A stretch of DNA of 6,158 bases from Burkholderiales bacterium (GTDB lineage: Bacteria > Pseudomonadota > Gammaproteobacteria > Burkholderiales > Burkholderiaceae_C). Numbering within the stretch: the first letter of the stretch is position 1; each line of letters begins with the position of its first letter. The notes beneath the pieces were generated by a model. That model was not told where the DNA came from. It made no database searches and saw only the letters and a list, made by a program, of their open reading frames with translations. The position numbers were made by a program, and so were the translations under genes. The DNA lies in NCBI GenBank assembly GCA_006227785.1, contig SBFU01000210.1:1-6158 (forward strand), in the 5' to 3' direction. Shown here in pieces: positions 1 through 6,158 of the stretch.

Positions 1-1233
1 GTGGAGTTCGTGGTCGGCAAGGACCAGGACTTCTATTTCCTGGAAATGAACACCCGCCTGCAGGTGGAACACCCAGTCACCGAGTGCATCACCGGCCTCG
101 ATCTGGTGGAGCAGATGATCCGCGTGGCGGCAGGCGAGTATCTGGCGATCACCCAGGCCGACGTCAAACGCGATGGCTGGGCCATCGAATGCCGCATCAA
201 CGCCGAGGATCCGTTCCGCAACTTCCTGCCATCCACCGGTCGTCTGGTGCGTTTCACGACACCGGCCGAGTCGATGTGGCAGGCTGATACCGCGCACAGG
301 TACGGGGTGCGGGTGGACACCGGTGTCTTCGAGGGGGGCGAGATCCCGATGTACTACGACTCGATGATCGCCAAGCTCATCGTGCACGGCAAAGACCGCA
401 ATGACGCCATCGCCAAGATGCGCGAAGCCCTCAACGGCTTTGTCATCCGGGGTATCAGCAGCAATATTCCATTCCAGGCGGCTCTGCTGGCGCACCCGGA
501 CTTTGTTTCGGGCAATTTCAACACCGGTTTCATTGCCAAGCACTACGCCGATGGCTTCCGGGCCGAAGATGTGCCGCACGAGGATCCGAATTTCCTGATC
601 GCATTGGCTGCTTTTGTGCGTCGCAAGTCCCGCGAACGTGCCATGGGTATCAGTGGCCAGCTGCCTGGCTACGGGGTCAAGATCGGACAGGACTACACCG
701 TCATCAGTCTGGCCGCCGATGGACAGCACCGCTATGCCCCCGTGCACGTGGATGAGTTTGTCGGTGAAGCTGGGTACGCGTCGGTGCAGGTGGGTGAGCA
801 GCGCTACAAGATCAGCTCGCCATCCCGCCTGAACGACATCGTCATCACCGGTGAGTGCAACGGCCAGCCATTCACTGCCCAGATGGAGCGTGGCTCGGCC
901 AGAAACCCGCTGGCACTGGTGGTGCAGCACAACGGCACCCGATTGGAGACCATGGTGGTCTCCCCCCGCATGGCCGACCTGCACAAGCTCATGCCCTTCA
1001 AGGCGCCACCCGACATGAGCAAATATGTGCTCTCGCCCATGCCGGGCCTGTTGGTCGACGTGGCCGTGCAACCGGGCCAGAAGGTGCAGGCTGGCGAGCG
1101 CGTGGCGGTGATCGAGGCCATGAAAATGGAAAACGTGTTGTTCGCCGCGGCCGATGGTGTGGTGGCCAAGGTGCTCGCGTCCAAGGGCGAGTCACTGGTC
1201 GTCGATCAACCCATCGTGGAGTTCGAGAAATGA
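1..1233 (+). CDS. pccA: Propionyl-CoA (acyl-CoA) carboxylase alpha subunit, biotin carboxylase/BCCP, 5'-partial
   Basis: Biotin-dependent carboxylase subunit: it carboxylates its own biotin using ATP and bicarbonate, and the beta subunit passes the carboxyl group to propionyl-CoA, giving methylmalonyl-CoA in the cytoplasm. The gene enters from the left edge, so the GTG at position 1 is an internal valine; roughly 265-270 residues of a usual 660-680 are missing. Visible order: the end of the ATP-grasp fold with the [16 protein letters not shown] signature (residues 13-28), the biotin carboxylase C-terminal domain with RINAEDP and FLPSTG (about 65-80), a linker domain of the BT type found in PCC alpha chains (about 195-335, ending in [10 protein letters not shown]), and a biotinyl domain (about 340-410) with the EAMKMEN motif, whose biotinylated lysine is residue 375. 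The BT-like linker favours PCC over acetyl-CoA or pyruvate carboxylase; a related acyl-CoA carboxylase such as methylcrotonyl- or geranyl-CoA is less likely. The stop overlaps the next start (ATGA), so the two genes are co-translated. Confidence 0.93.
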   Translation: MEFVVGKDQDFYFLEMNTRLQVEHPVTECITGLDLVEQMIRVAAGEYLAITQADVKRDGWAIECRINAEDPFRNFLPSTGRLVRFTTPAESMWQADTAHRYGVRVDTGVFEGGEIPMYYDSMIAKLIVHGKDRNDAIAKMREALNGFVIRGISSNIPFQAALLAHPDFVSGNFNTGFIAKHYADGFRAEDVPHEDPNFLIALAAFVRRKSRERAMGISGQLPGYGVKIGQDYTVISLAADGQHRYAPVHVDEFVGEAGYASVQVGEQRYKISSPSRLNDIVITGECNGQPFTAQMERGSARNPLALVVQHNGTRLETMVVSPRMADLHKLMPFKAPPDMSKYVLSPMPGLLVDVAVQPGQKVQAGERVAVIEAMKMENVLFAAADGVVAKVLASKGESLVVDQPIVEFEK

Positions 1234-1736
1234 GTGGCCCCCACACCCGCGGCACCCCAAGACCCTTCAAGGTGCTGGGCGTCCAGCAGATCGCCATCGG
1301 CGGACCTGACAAGAATCGCTTGCAGACGCTCTGGGTCGACATGCTGGGCCTGGAAAAGACCGGTACGTTCCAAAGCGAGCGCGAAAACGTTGACGAAGAT
1401 ATCTGCGCCATCGTCAGCGGCCCGTTCAAGGTGGAGGTCGATCTGATGCAGCCCATGGACCCGGAGAAGAAGCCGGCCGTCCATGCCACGCCGCTCAACC
1501 ACATCGGGCTGTGGATCGACGACCTGCCGGCAGCGGTTGAATGGCTCATGGCCAACGGGGTGCGCTTTGCACCGGGCGGCATTCGCAAGGGGGCAGCGGG
1601 TTTCGACATCACCTTCCTGCACCCCAAGGCGAACGAGGAATTCCCGATCGCTGGCGAAGGTGTGCTGATCGAGCTGGTACAGGCGCCGCCCGAAGTGGTC
1701 AGCGCCTTCGCCCGACTGGCGGTCCAGCCTGCATAA
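1230..1736 (+). CDS. VOC family protein, methylmalonyl-CoA epimerase/glyoxalase-like
   Basis: A 168-residue protein with two beta-alpha-beta-beta-beta modules of the vicinal oxygen chelate fold: module one about residues 15-76 ([11 protein letters not shown], then VEVDLMQP), module two about 88-152 ([10 protein letters not shown], then VLIELVQ). The length fits methylmalonyl-CoA epimerase or a small glyoxalase. The start is the ATG inside the ATGA overlap with pccA; GGAG at 1218-1221 lies 8 bases upstream, and the initial residues are not needed for the fold. Position directly behind a propionyl-CoA carboxylase subunit suggests it acts on methylmalonyl-CoA, interconverting its epimers so the mutase can use it; this is inference from context. 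By hand alignment the metal ligands would be Gln20, Asp71 (or Glu69), His91 and Glu148. The usual first histidine is replaced by glutamine and the second ligand is acidic, so activity may differ from a standard epimerase. A lactoylglutathione lyase or dioxygenase-like role cannot be excluded. It is the last gene of the operon before the terminator at 1759-1791. Confidence 0.87.
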   Translation: MSGPHTRGTPRPFKVLGVQQIAIGGPDKNRLQTLWVDMLGLEKTGTFQSERENVDEDICAIVSGPFKVEVDLMQPMDPEKKPAVHATPLNHIGLWIDDLPAAVEWLMANGVRFAPGGIRKGAAGFDITFLHPKANEEFPIAGEGVLIELVQAPPEVVSAFARLAVQPA

Positions 1737-1758
1737 ACACAAAGGGCCGAGGAGACCG

Positions 1759-1791
1759 ACCCCGCCAGGTGCGAGCCCGGCGGGGTTTTTT
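1759..1791 (+). terminator. Rho-independent terminator after the pccA-VOC operon
   Basis: ACCCCGCC (1759-1766) pairs with GGCGGGGT (1779-1786); the 12-base loop can add two more inner G-C pairs. The stem runs straight into six T residues (1786-1791). It lies 23 bases after the VOC stop. The opposite strand has no T-run after the stem, so it should act only on plus-strand transcripts. Confidence 0.88.
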
Positions 1792-1807
1792 CATCACCGC
1801 GACGGAT

Positions 1808-2194
1808 TCATTCGCAGATCATGTAAGTCTTGGTCAGCGCCTCCAGCACCTCGAAGGCGCCTTCAAAGCCGGGCGGAATGTACAGGCCCTCGCCCGGGCC
1901 AATTTCCTCGAAGCCGCCCAGCGCATCGTGTACCCGGCAGCGGCCAGCCAGGACCGTGAACAGCTCACGCTCCGTGGGTCCCATCGCAATGCGCCAGTGG
2001 CCAGGCTCGCATCGCCAGACACCACAGTAAACCTGACCGGCGCCGATGCTTTCGTCCACCAGATTCCAGGTTTCCCGCAGCGGATTTCCGCGGATCAGGC
2101 GCTCAGGTCTCGGGTGGTCGGTTGATGGCTCGCCCGATGGTTGAACGGTCAGTTTCTTCAGACGGATGGTCGTGCTCATGTCCGGATTGTGCAT
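1808..2194 (-). CDS. Small cupin-domain protein (Cupin_3/DUF861-like)
   Basis: A 128-residue protein made almost entirely of one cupin beta-barrel. The stretch from GVWRCEPGHWRIAMGP through ELFTVLAGRCRVHD and GGFEEIGPGEGLYIPPGF to FEVLEALTKTYMI matches the pattern of the Cupin_3 family (related to ureidoglycine aminohydrolase and many proteins of unknown role): a Trp/Gly-rich strand, an E-x-x-x-VLxGR strand, then GPGEGxxIPPGFxGxFEVLE. It has no signal peptide or membrane segment, so it should be cytoplasmic. The classic histidine-rich cupin motif 1 is not evident (ERELFTVLAGR here), so metal binding is doubtful. Start choice is uncertain: ATG at 2194 gives 128 residues, but a second in-frame ATG at 2179 (protein beginning MSTTIRLKKL, 123 residues) is equally plausible, and neither has a strong Shine-Dalgarno. 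It converges on the carboxylase operon and diverges from the gene at 2309; neither neighbour indicates a substrate. The specific function is unknown. Confidence 0.85.
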   Translation of the reverse strand: MHNPDMSTTIRLKKLTVQPSGEPSTDHPRPERLIRGNPLRETWNLVDESIGAGQVYCGVWRCEPGHWRIAMGPTERELFTVLAGRCRVHDALGGFEEIGPGEGLYIPPGFEGAFEVLEALTKTYMICE

Positions 2195-2211
2195 GGACCC
2201 ACATCCAAAGC

Positions 2212-2240
2212 ATCACCTGGCCGGTGATTCGGCCGTTTTT
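2212..2240. promoter_or_regulatory. Overlapping inverted repeats in the divergent intergenic region
   Basis: Two alternative hairpins share bases. ATCACC (2212-2217) and GGTGAT (2223-2228) form a perfect 6-bp inverted repeat around TGGCC. GGCCG (2219-2223) and CGGCC (2230-2234) form another, with a 6-base loop, followed by GTTTTT (2235-2240). The first looks like an operator or a hairpin in the cupin gene's leader; the second looks like a weak plus-strand terminator. This is the only structure found in the 114 bp (2195-2308) between the two divergent genes; no convincing sigma-70 promoter could be placed. Function is inferred only. Confidence 0.35.
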
Positions 2241-2297
2241 CGTGGCTTTGAACCCGTTGAGCTTGCGTACGCTTCATCCACCACCGCCAACCTCACC

Positions 2298-2302
2298 AGG
2301 AG
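2298..2302 (+). promoter_or_regulatory. Shine-Dalgarno AGGAG of the 2309 gene
   Basis: AGGAG lies 6 bases before the ATG at 2309. It is the main evidence that this unrecognised reading frame is really translated, and it fixes the start. Confidence 0.7.
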
Positions 2303-2308
2303 TTCGCC

Positions 2309-2650
2309 ATGGCACCTACCAAGACCAATGCATCCGACCCGGATACCCGGGCACTGCTGGCCGATGGCCTGCTGGCGCGCGGGGACAGTCAGTGGGCGTC
2401 CAGGCCGAAAGCCTGGCGCGAAAGGCAGCTGGCCATGCCCTGGCCGCCCGCCTTGCTGGAGGCTTTTGCACTGCGCATGGCCTCCCATGGCATGTGCGTC
2501 AGCCGGGCTCTGATGACCTGCGACCGGCGCTATGCCTTGCAGCAGCTCTCGGATGCGCACAACCTCGCCGATGAGAACCTGCGTCTCATGGCGGTCCAGT
2601 TGTTCAGGCACTTTGAATCCCGGCAGTCGGGCATCCCATCCGTGCATTGA
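2309..2650 (+). CDS. Hypothetical protein, 113 residues
   Basis: Not recognised. The protein is small and cytoplasmic in character, with no signal peptide or membrane segment. It begins with a polar stretch (about residues 1-13), followed by a run that looks helical (TRALLADGLLARGDSQW, 13-29), a Trp/Pro-containing segment (W36, then MPWPPALLEAFALRMASHG at 43-61), and a C-terminal half that looks mostly helical (about 64-104), rich in Leu, Arg and Asp. Two cysteines (Cys63 and Cys71) are eight residues apart, and no metal-binding cluster is visible. A clear AGGAG Shine-Dalgarno precedes the ATG, which argues for a real gene over a random frame in GC-rich DNA. It is divergent from the cupin gene and lies 102 bp before the chemoreceptor start on the same strand with no terminator between, so co-transcription with the receptor is possible. 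No function is proposed. Confidence 0.7.
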   Translation: MAPTKTNASDPDTRALLADGLLARGDSQWASRPKAWRERQLAMPWPPALLEAFALRMASHGMCVSRALMTCDRRYALQQLSDAHNLADENLRLMAVQLFRHFESRQSGIPSVH

Positions 2651-2654
2651 TCAC

Positions 2655-2662
2655 GCCGATAC
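2655..2662 (+). promoter_or_regulatory. Possible sigma-28 (FliA) -10 element upstream of the chemoreceptor
   Basis: GCCGATAC matches seven of eight bases of the flagellar sigma-28 -10 consensus GCCGATAA. It sits just after the stop of the upstream gene and 90 bp before the chemoreceptor ATG. The expected TAAA -35 box at about 2636-2639 is not present (the sequence there is CCAT), so this is only half a promoter and may be chance. Confidence 0.3.
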
Positions 2663-2740
2663 GGGTAAATCGCCACTTCAGAACGCGGTCGATTGGCCGA
2701 CAAGTCAACCACAGCCCGACAGGCTTGCCACATACCGAGC

Positions 2741-2744
2741 AGGA
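2741..2744 (+). promoter_or_regulatory. Shine-Dalgarno AGGA fixing the chemoreceptor start
   Basis: AGGA lies 8 bases before ATG 2753. An in-frame TTG at 2693 would add 20 polar residues ahead of the membrane anchor and has no comparable ribosome-binding site, so 2753 is preferred. Confidence 0.65.
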
Positions 2745-2752
2745 AATCCCAA

Positions 2753-5074
2753 ATGTTTGACTTCAAGCCCCTGAAACCCGGCGTGCACCTGATGCGCCAA
2801 TTGCGACTGCCGGTCAAGCTGGGTGTGATGGCCGTCGTTCTGTTGCTGCCCACGCTCATCATTTCGGCCCAGCTGATCCAGCGACTGGGCGAAAGCATCG
2901 CCTTCACCGAGTCCGAACTGGCCGGGTCGCACATGGTGCGTGACATCAGCGCCAGCATACGGACCGTCCAGCGCCATCGGGGACAGACCAACATGCTGCT
3001 GTCCGGCAACAGCAGTGCTCAGGCGGCCATCGAGCAGACAAGAGCCGAAATGCTCGCCGCCGCGGCCGCTGCGGGGTCAGCGGTGCGCCAGCGTCCCGAC
3101 TTTGCACTGGAAGCCGACTGGGCGGCCCTGGAGAGGCGCATTCAATCGTTGCCCCAGACGGCGCAACTGCCAGCGCCCGAAGCCTTTGCCCGTCACACCG
3201 AGCTGGTGACCGACCTTCATCGTTTGATGTACCAGGTCGGGGAACGGTCCCAGCTCCTGTTCGATCCCGAGCCGGGAACCTACTTCTTGATGGACCTCGC
3301 CGTGGTGCACCTGGCCAAGCTGACCGAGGCGATTGGTGTCGTGCGCGGAGCCGGAGCAGGTGTTCTGGCCTTGCCCGCAGCCGATCCCGAGCGCCTGGCC
3401 GTCGTCCGCTCCATGGTGGCCTCCGCAAAAACCCGTGCCGGTGACCTGATGCACCTGCTGGAATACTCTTCCCGCCATGGTCACGCGGACCTTCAGGGAA
3501 AGGAAGCGGGTGGCGTGGCCATGTCTTACCTTGAGCGTGCGGACAAGGCCCTGGCCGCGCCTGGCAGCTGGCCCGCCCCAGCGTATTTTGATGCGGGCAC
3601 CGAAACGATCAAATCGATCGAACAGTTCGAAGCCCGCGTCGTCGAGCGCCTGCAGCGGGACCTGGGTCAGCGCTTGAACAATGATCAACGTTGGCGCCAG
3701 TTGACCGTCATCGTGGGTGCGCTGGGCTTGATGGCCCTGGCGTATTTCATGGCTTCGTTCTACTTCAGCTTTGTGACCGACTTCCGTCAAGCGATCAAAG
3801 CCATGAAACTCACGGCCTCCGGCGACTTGTGTTCCAAAGTGTCGGTCAAAGGGCGCGATGAGCTGGCCGAGCTGACCACGCTTCTGGTGCGCATGAACGG
3901 CAACCTGTCGGGCATGGTGGCCGAAGTCCGGAGCAACTCGGCGCTGGTGGCGCTGGCCGGCAAGAACCTCGCGTCCGGCAACCGGGACCTGGCCGACCGA
4001 ACCGAACAACAGGCTGCCAACCTTGAGCAGACCGCAGCGAGCGTACAAGAGCTGTCCGGCACGGTGCACCAGAACGCCAGCACCGCCAGCGATTCCGACC
4101 AGCAGGCCGCCAAGGTGCGGGACGAGGCAGAGGCCGGCGCGCGCTCCATGGTGGAGGCGGTGGCCTCGGTGGAACACATCCAGCGCAGTGCGCAGCAAAT
4201 GTCAGACATCATCGGCGTCATTGACAGCCTCGCCTTCCAGACCAACATCCTCGCGCTCAACGCCGCCGTTGAAGCGGCCCGCGCCGGGGAACAGGGCAGG
4301 GGCTTTGCGGTGGTGGCCAGCGAAGTGCGTTCGCTGGCCCAGCGCTCGGCTGCCTCGGCCAAGGAAATCCGCCAACTGATCGAGGCGTCCACCCAGCAGG
4401 TCGAAACCAGTGCGCAGCAGATCAGGGCGCTGGGCAAGAACATCGAGCGGATCGTCGGCGGTGTGCGCAGCGTGGCGGGCAACATGTCCTTGATCTCGGC
4501 CGCCAGCGCCGAGCAGAGCAGTGGTCTCAGCGAGATCTCGTCTGCGGTGCGCCAGCTCGACGAAATCACCCAGCGCAACGCCCAGATGGTCGAGCGTGCG
4601 GTGCAGCAGGCGAACCAGCTTGAACACCGGGCGGGGCATCTGGCCCAGGCGGTGTCCAGCTTCCGCTTGCAGCAAGGCACCGCCGAAGAAGCCATGAACC
4701 TGGTGCAGCGCGCCATCGACAAGCGGACAACGGTGGGCAGGGAAGCCTATGTGCAGGCGCTGACCGATCCGGCCGGCGGCTTTCACGACCGCGACATGTA
4801 CGTTTTCGCGCTGGATCGCAACGGCACCTACCGTGCGTTCGGGGGCAAACCGGAAAAAGTCGGCTCGCGCGTGCAGGACATCCCGGGCGTGGACGGCGAG
4901 GCCCTGCTTCAATCCATCATTGCCCAGGCGGAAGATCAACCCGGCTGGGTCGAATACGACATCACCAACCCCGCCACCGGCAAGGTCCAGACCAAGATGT
5001 CCTTCGTCACCCAGGTGGACGACCTCTACGTGGGTTGTGGCATCTACAAGTCGGCTGCGCTGGTTGCGGCCTGA
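2753..5074 (+). CDS. Methyl-accepting chemotaxis protein with a C-terminal Cache domain
   Basis: An inner-membrane chemoreceptor of 773 residues that relays ligand binding to CheA/CheW. Order: a short cytoplasmic start, transmembrane helix 1 (about 21-41), a periplasmic sensor of about 275 residues, transmembrane helix 2 (about 317-341), HAMP (about 338-392, with GRDEL at 367-371), and the signalling coiled-coil hairpin. [11 protein letters not shown] (416-426) lies in the likely methylation helix. The tip (about 491-526, [20 protein letters not shown]) closely resembles the Tsr-type tip. The periplasmic part looks all-helical, with RHRG at 74-77 and a later [15 protein letters not shown] segment, as in many helical-bundle receptors; its ligand cannot be read. 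After the hairpin, about residues 644-767 form a single-Cache (sCache_2-like) domain: [41 protein letters not shown] and VGCGIY. This is unusual because Cache domains are normally extracytoplasmic, and here it should be cytoplasmic. No CheR-binding pentapeptide ends the protein. The gene converges on the ferredoxin gene with 18 bp between; no terminator is visible there. Confidence 0.95.
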   Translation: MFDFKPLKPGVHLMRQLRLPVKLGVMAVVLLLPTLIISAQLIQRLGESIAFTESELAGSHMVRDISASIRTVQRHRGQTNMLLSGNSSAQAAIEQTRAEMLAAAAAAGSAVRQRPDFALEADWAALERRIQSLPQTAQLPAPEAFARHTELVTDLHRLMYQVGERSQLLFDPEPGTYFLMDLAVVHLAKLTEAIGVVRGAGAGVLALPAADPERLAVVRSMVASAKTRAGDLMHLLEYSSRHGHADLQGKEAGGVAMSYLERADKALAAPGSWPAPAYFDAGTETIKSIEQFEARVVERLQRDLGQRLNNDQRWRQLTVIVGALGLMALAYFMASFYFSFVTDFRQAIKAMKLTASGDLCSKVSVKGRDELAELTTLLVRMNGNLSGMVAEVRSNSALVALAGKNLASGNRDLADRTEQQAANLEQTAASVQELSGTVHQNASTASDSDQQAAKVRDEAEAGARSMVEAVASVEHIQRSAQQMSDIIGVIDSLAFQTNILALNAAVEAARAGEQGRGFAVVASEVRSLAQRSAASAKEIRQLIEASTQQVETSAQQIRALGKNIERIVGGVRSVAGNMSLISAASAEQSSGLSEISSAVRQLDEITQRNAQMVERAVQQANQLEHRAGHLAQAVSSFRLQQGTAEEAMNLVQRAIDKRTTVGREAYVQALTDPAGGFHDRDMYVFALDRNGTYRAFGGKPEKVGSRVQDIPGVDGEALLQSIIAQAEDQPGWVEYDITNPATGKVQTKMSFVTQVDDLYVGCGIYKSAALVAA

Positions 5075-5092
5075 AGTCCTGCGGCGCGTCGG

Positions 5093-5755
5093 TCAGGTCT
5101 CACCAGCGCCCCGGCGAGATCGTGCCCGGGCCAGGGCGGCTTCAATCACCGCCCGTTTGCGGTCCAGCGTCGCTGGATCGGTGTGCATGGAGTGGGACGG
5201 AAGGTCGGCCAGCTTCATCCTGGCCTTGGCCTCCAGCCGCTGCTCGTGTTCATGCTGTTCCCGCTCAAGGCGAAGCTTGCGCGCCTCGTAGCGGCCCTTG
5301 GCCATCGCCGCCTGGCCAGATGACCACGCTTCCCAGCCTGTTCTCGCTTCGCTGACGATCGCCAGCGAAATGCAGTCGACCGGACAAGCCGGAATGCACA
5401 GTTCACAGCCGGTGCAATAGGGTTCGATCACCGTGTGCATGCGCTTGTTGGTGCCGACGATGGCGTCCGTGGGACAGGCCTTGATGCACAGGGTGCAGCC
5501 AATGCACCAGTCCTCGTCGATGATGGCCACGGTGACTGGTCCCTCAATACCGCAGTCGGGGTCCAGGGGTTGCACAGCATGTCCGGTGATCTTCGCCAAC
5601 CGGACCACACCCTCGGCTCCGCCAGGGGGACAGCGGTTGATGGCCGCGTCCCCGATGGCGATGGCTTGGGCGTATGCCGCACAGTCCGGGTATCCGCAGC
5701 GGGTGCACTGCGTCTGTGGCAGAGCCGCATCGATGCGGCGCGCAAGTTCGTTCAT
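5093..5755 (-). CDS. rnfB: RnfB/RsxB-like iron-sulfur protein without membrane anchor
   Basis: A 220-residue electron carrier resembling the cytoplasmic part of RnfB, the ferredoxin-like subunit of the Rnf/Rsx electron transport complex. Domains: an RnfB-type four-cysteine [4Fe-4S] domain (Cys17, Cys20, Cys25, Cys42, in CTRCGYPDC), then a two-cluster ferredoxin domain with CxxCxxCxxxCP twice (Cys84/87/90/94 and Cys114/117/120/124), so up to three [4Fe-4S] clusters. The protein starts directly at the first cluster domain; the hydrophobic N-terminal segment of canonical RnfB is absent. The C-terminal 80 residues are a charged, Arg/Glu/Ala-rich, probably helical tail (about 155-220) ending in [18 protein letters not shown], which recalls the Ala-rich repeats at the end of RnfC. 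No other rnf gene is visible. It follows the depolymerase gene on the same strand after 38 bp. No Shine-Dalgarno is seen; a perfect inverted repeat ends at the A of its ATG. A soluble ferredoxin role is inferred; its partners are unknown. Confidence 0.9.
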   Translation of the reverse strand: MNELARRIDAALPQTQCTRCGYPDCAAYAQAIAIGDAAINRCPPGGAEGVVRLAKITGHAVQPLDPDCGIEGPVTVAIIDEDWCIGCTLCIKACPTDAIVGTNKRMHTVIEPYCTGCELCIPACPVDCISLAIVSEARTGWEAWSSGQAAMAKGRYEARKLRLEREQHEHEQRLEAKARMKLADLPSHSMHTDPATLDRKRAVIEAALARARSRRGAGET

Positions 5756-5774
5756 GGCGGCACTATAGCCGCCA
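5755..5774 (-). promoter_or_regulatory. Inverted repeat overlapping the rnfB start codon
   Basis: TGGCGGC (5755-5761) and GCCGCCA (5768-5774) form a perfect 7-bp inverted repeat around a 6-base loop that reads TATAGT on the minus strand. The 3' arm ends on the A of the rnfB ATG, and no Shine-Dalgarno is seen in the 38-bp gap. It could be a start-site hairpin that limits translation, an operator, or, since TATAGT resembles a -10 box, part of a promoter giving a leaderless message. No good -35 was found. Confidence 0.35.
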
Positions 5775-5793
5775 GATAGGCGTGCTTGGGTGC

Positions 5794-6158
5794 TCAGGTC
5801 GCAGGTCGCGCAGATCGTTTGCCGCTGGTCTTGGCGCTGGTTTTGCGGGCGGTCACCTTGGCGGCCACTGGGGCGGCGGGCTGCAGCTTTTTCCGCGTGC
5901 GTGCCGGTTTGGCCGTTGACCCGTCCTGTGCGGCCGGCATGGACGCTGAGCCTCCCGCCTCATGGGCAAGAACAAAGCTCTTGACCACCGGGTAAACCAT
6001 TTCGCGCCAGCGCCTGCCGCTGAAGATGCCATAGTGGCCAGCACCTTTGGCCTCATAGTGCATCTGGTGTTTCTGCGGAATACCCGAGCACAGACCGTGT
6101 GCCGCCTTGGTCTGGCCGCAGCCGGAAATATCGTCCAGCTCGCCCTCGATGGTCAGCA
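5794..6158 (-). CDS. phaZ: Intracellular polyhydroxyalkanoate depolymerase, C-terminal part (5'-partial)
   Basis: Hydrolyses stored polyhydroxybutyrate granules in the cytoplasm. Only the last 120 residues lie in the window; the gene begins beyond the right edge. Read continuously from the edge, the protein shows [16 protein letters not shown], then [19 protein letters not shown], then [19 protein letters not shown], which is the characteristic end of the intracellular PhaZ alpha/beta-hydrolase family. Asp8 and His41 of the visible fragment (33 residues apart) are the expected acid and histidine of the catalytic triad; the nucleophile is outside the window. The internal ATG at 6063 is not the start. 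After the conserved fold ends (about residue 69 of the fragment) comes a 51-residue tail (5797-5949) rich in Ala, Lys, Arg, Pro, Ser and Thr, with 12 basic residues and one acidic, resembling the tails of histone H1-like or AlgP/PhaF-type proteins. It lies upstream of rnfB on the same strand with a 38-bp gap and no terminator, so the two may be co-transcribed. Confidence 0.92.
   Translation of the reverse strand, partial: LTIEGELDDISGCGQTKAAHGLCSGIPQKHQMHYEAKGAGHYGIFSGRRWREMVYPVVKSFVLAHEAGGSASMPAAQDGSTAKPARTRKKLQPAAPVAAKVTARKTSAKTSGKRSARPAT

Noticed and set aside
855..1229. Possible N-terminal extension of the VOC protein (same frame open from 855)
   Set aside because: The extension would overlap the conserved biotinyl domain of pccA in another frame and has low-complexity sequence; the ATG at 1230 with GGAG is the natural start.
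1..1233. GTG at position 1 as a true start of a short carboxylase
   Set aside because: It falls inside the ATP-grasp domain just before conserved active-site residues; the gene is cut by the window edge.
1206..1742. Minus-strand frame of 178 codons opposite the VOC gene
   Set aside because: It is antisense to a conserved VOC protein, has no recognisable domain and crosses the operon junction.
2693..2752. TTG at 2693 as the chemoreceptor start
   Set aside because: The extra 20 residues are polar and unlike a receptor N-terminus, and ATG 2753 has a well-placed AGGA.
3077..4198. Long minus-strand open frame (373 codons) inside the chemoreceptor gene
   Set aside because: It lies wholly opposite a clear chemoreceptor, its translation is rich in His, Gly and Arg without any domain, and such frames are common opposite GC-rich genes.
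4202..4939. Minus-strand open frame (245 codons) opposite the signalling and Cache region
   Set aside because: It is the mirror of a conserved coding sequence and has no family motif of its own.
5794..6063. Separate 89-residue basic protein starting at ATG 6063
   Set aside because: The frame continues without a stop to the window edge, and the upstream part carries conserved PhaZ sequence, so this is the end of the depolymerase and not an independent small gene.

Overview
The window is GC-rich and densely coding, and every recognisable gene fits a betaproteobacterium, most likely in the Burkholderiales (Comamonadaceae-like). The main reasons are a propionyl-CoA carboxylase alpha subunit followed directly by a VOC protein, an intracellular polyhydroxyalkanoate (PHA) depolymerase, a stand-alone RnfB-type ferredoxin, and a chemoreceptor with a Cache domain at its C-terminus. 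The taxonomic placement is inferred from gene content only.

Layout. Positions 1-1233 (+) are the C-terminal 410 residues of PccA, whose N-terminus lies off the left edge. An overlapping ATGA junction leads into a 168-residue VOC-fold protein (1230-1736, +), and a strong intrinsic terminator (1759-1791) closes this operon. A small cupin gene (1808-2194, -) converges on it. A 114-bp divergent region with overlapping inverted repeats follows, then an unrecognised 113-residue protein (2309-2650, +) with a good Shine-Dalgarno sequence. Next is a 773-residue methyl-accepting chemotaxis protein (2753-5074, +), the largest gene in the window. On the minus strand, ending 18 bp from the chemoreceptor, are an RnfB-like ferredoxin (5093-5755) and, upstream of it, the C-terminal end of an intracellular PHA depolymerase (5794-6158, running off the right edge).

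How the genes work together. PccA and the VOC protein most likely belong to the propionyl-CoA to succinyl-CoA route, in which propionyl-CoA is carboxylated and methylmalonyl-CoA is epimerised. The depolymerase mobilises stored PHA, which can yield propionyl-CoA when the polymer contains odd-chain monomers, but nothing here links the two loci directly. The chemoreceptor is a separate sensory unit.

No mobile element, CRISPR array, tRNA or rRNA was seen, and no clear new multi-gene system. The most interesting points are domain-level: a predicted cytoplasmic Cache domain behind the chemoreceptor signalling hairpin, a histone-H1/AlgP-like basic tail on the PHA depolymerase, an RnfB without its membrane anchor, and unusual candidate metal ligands in the VOC protein.
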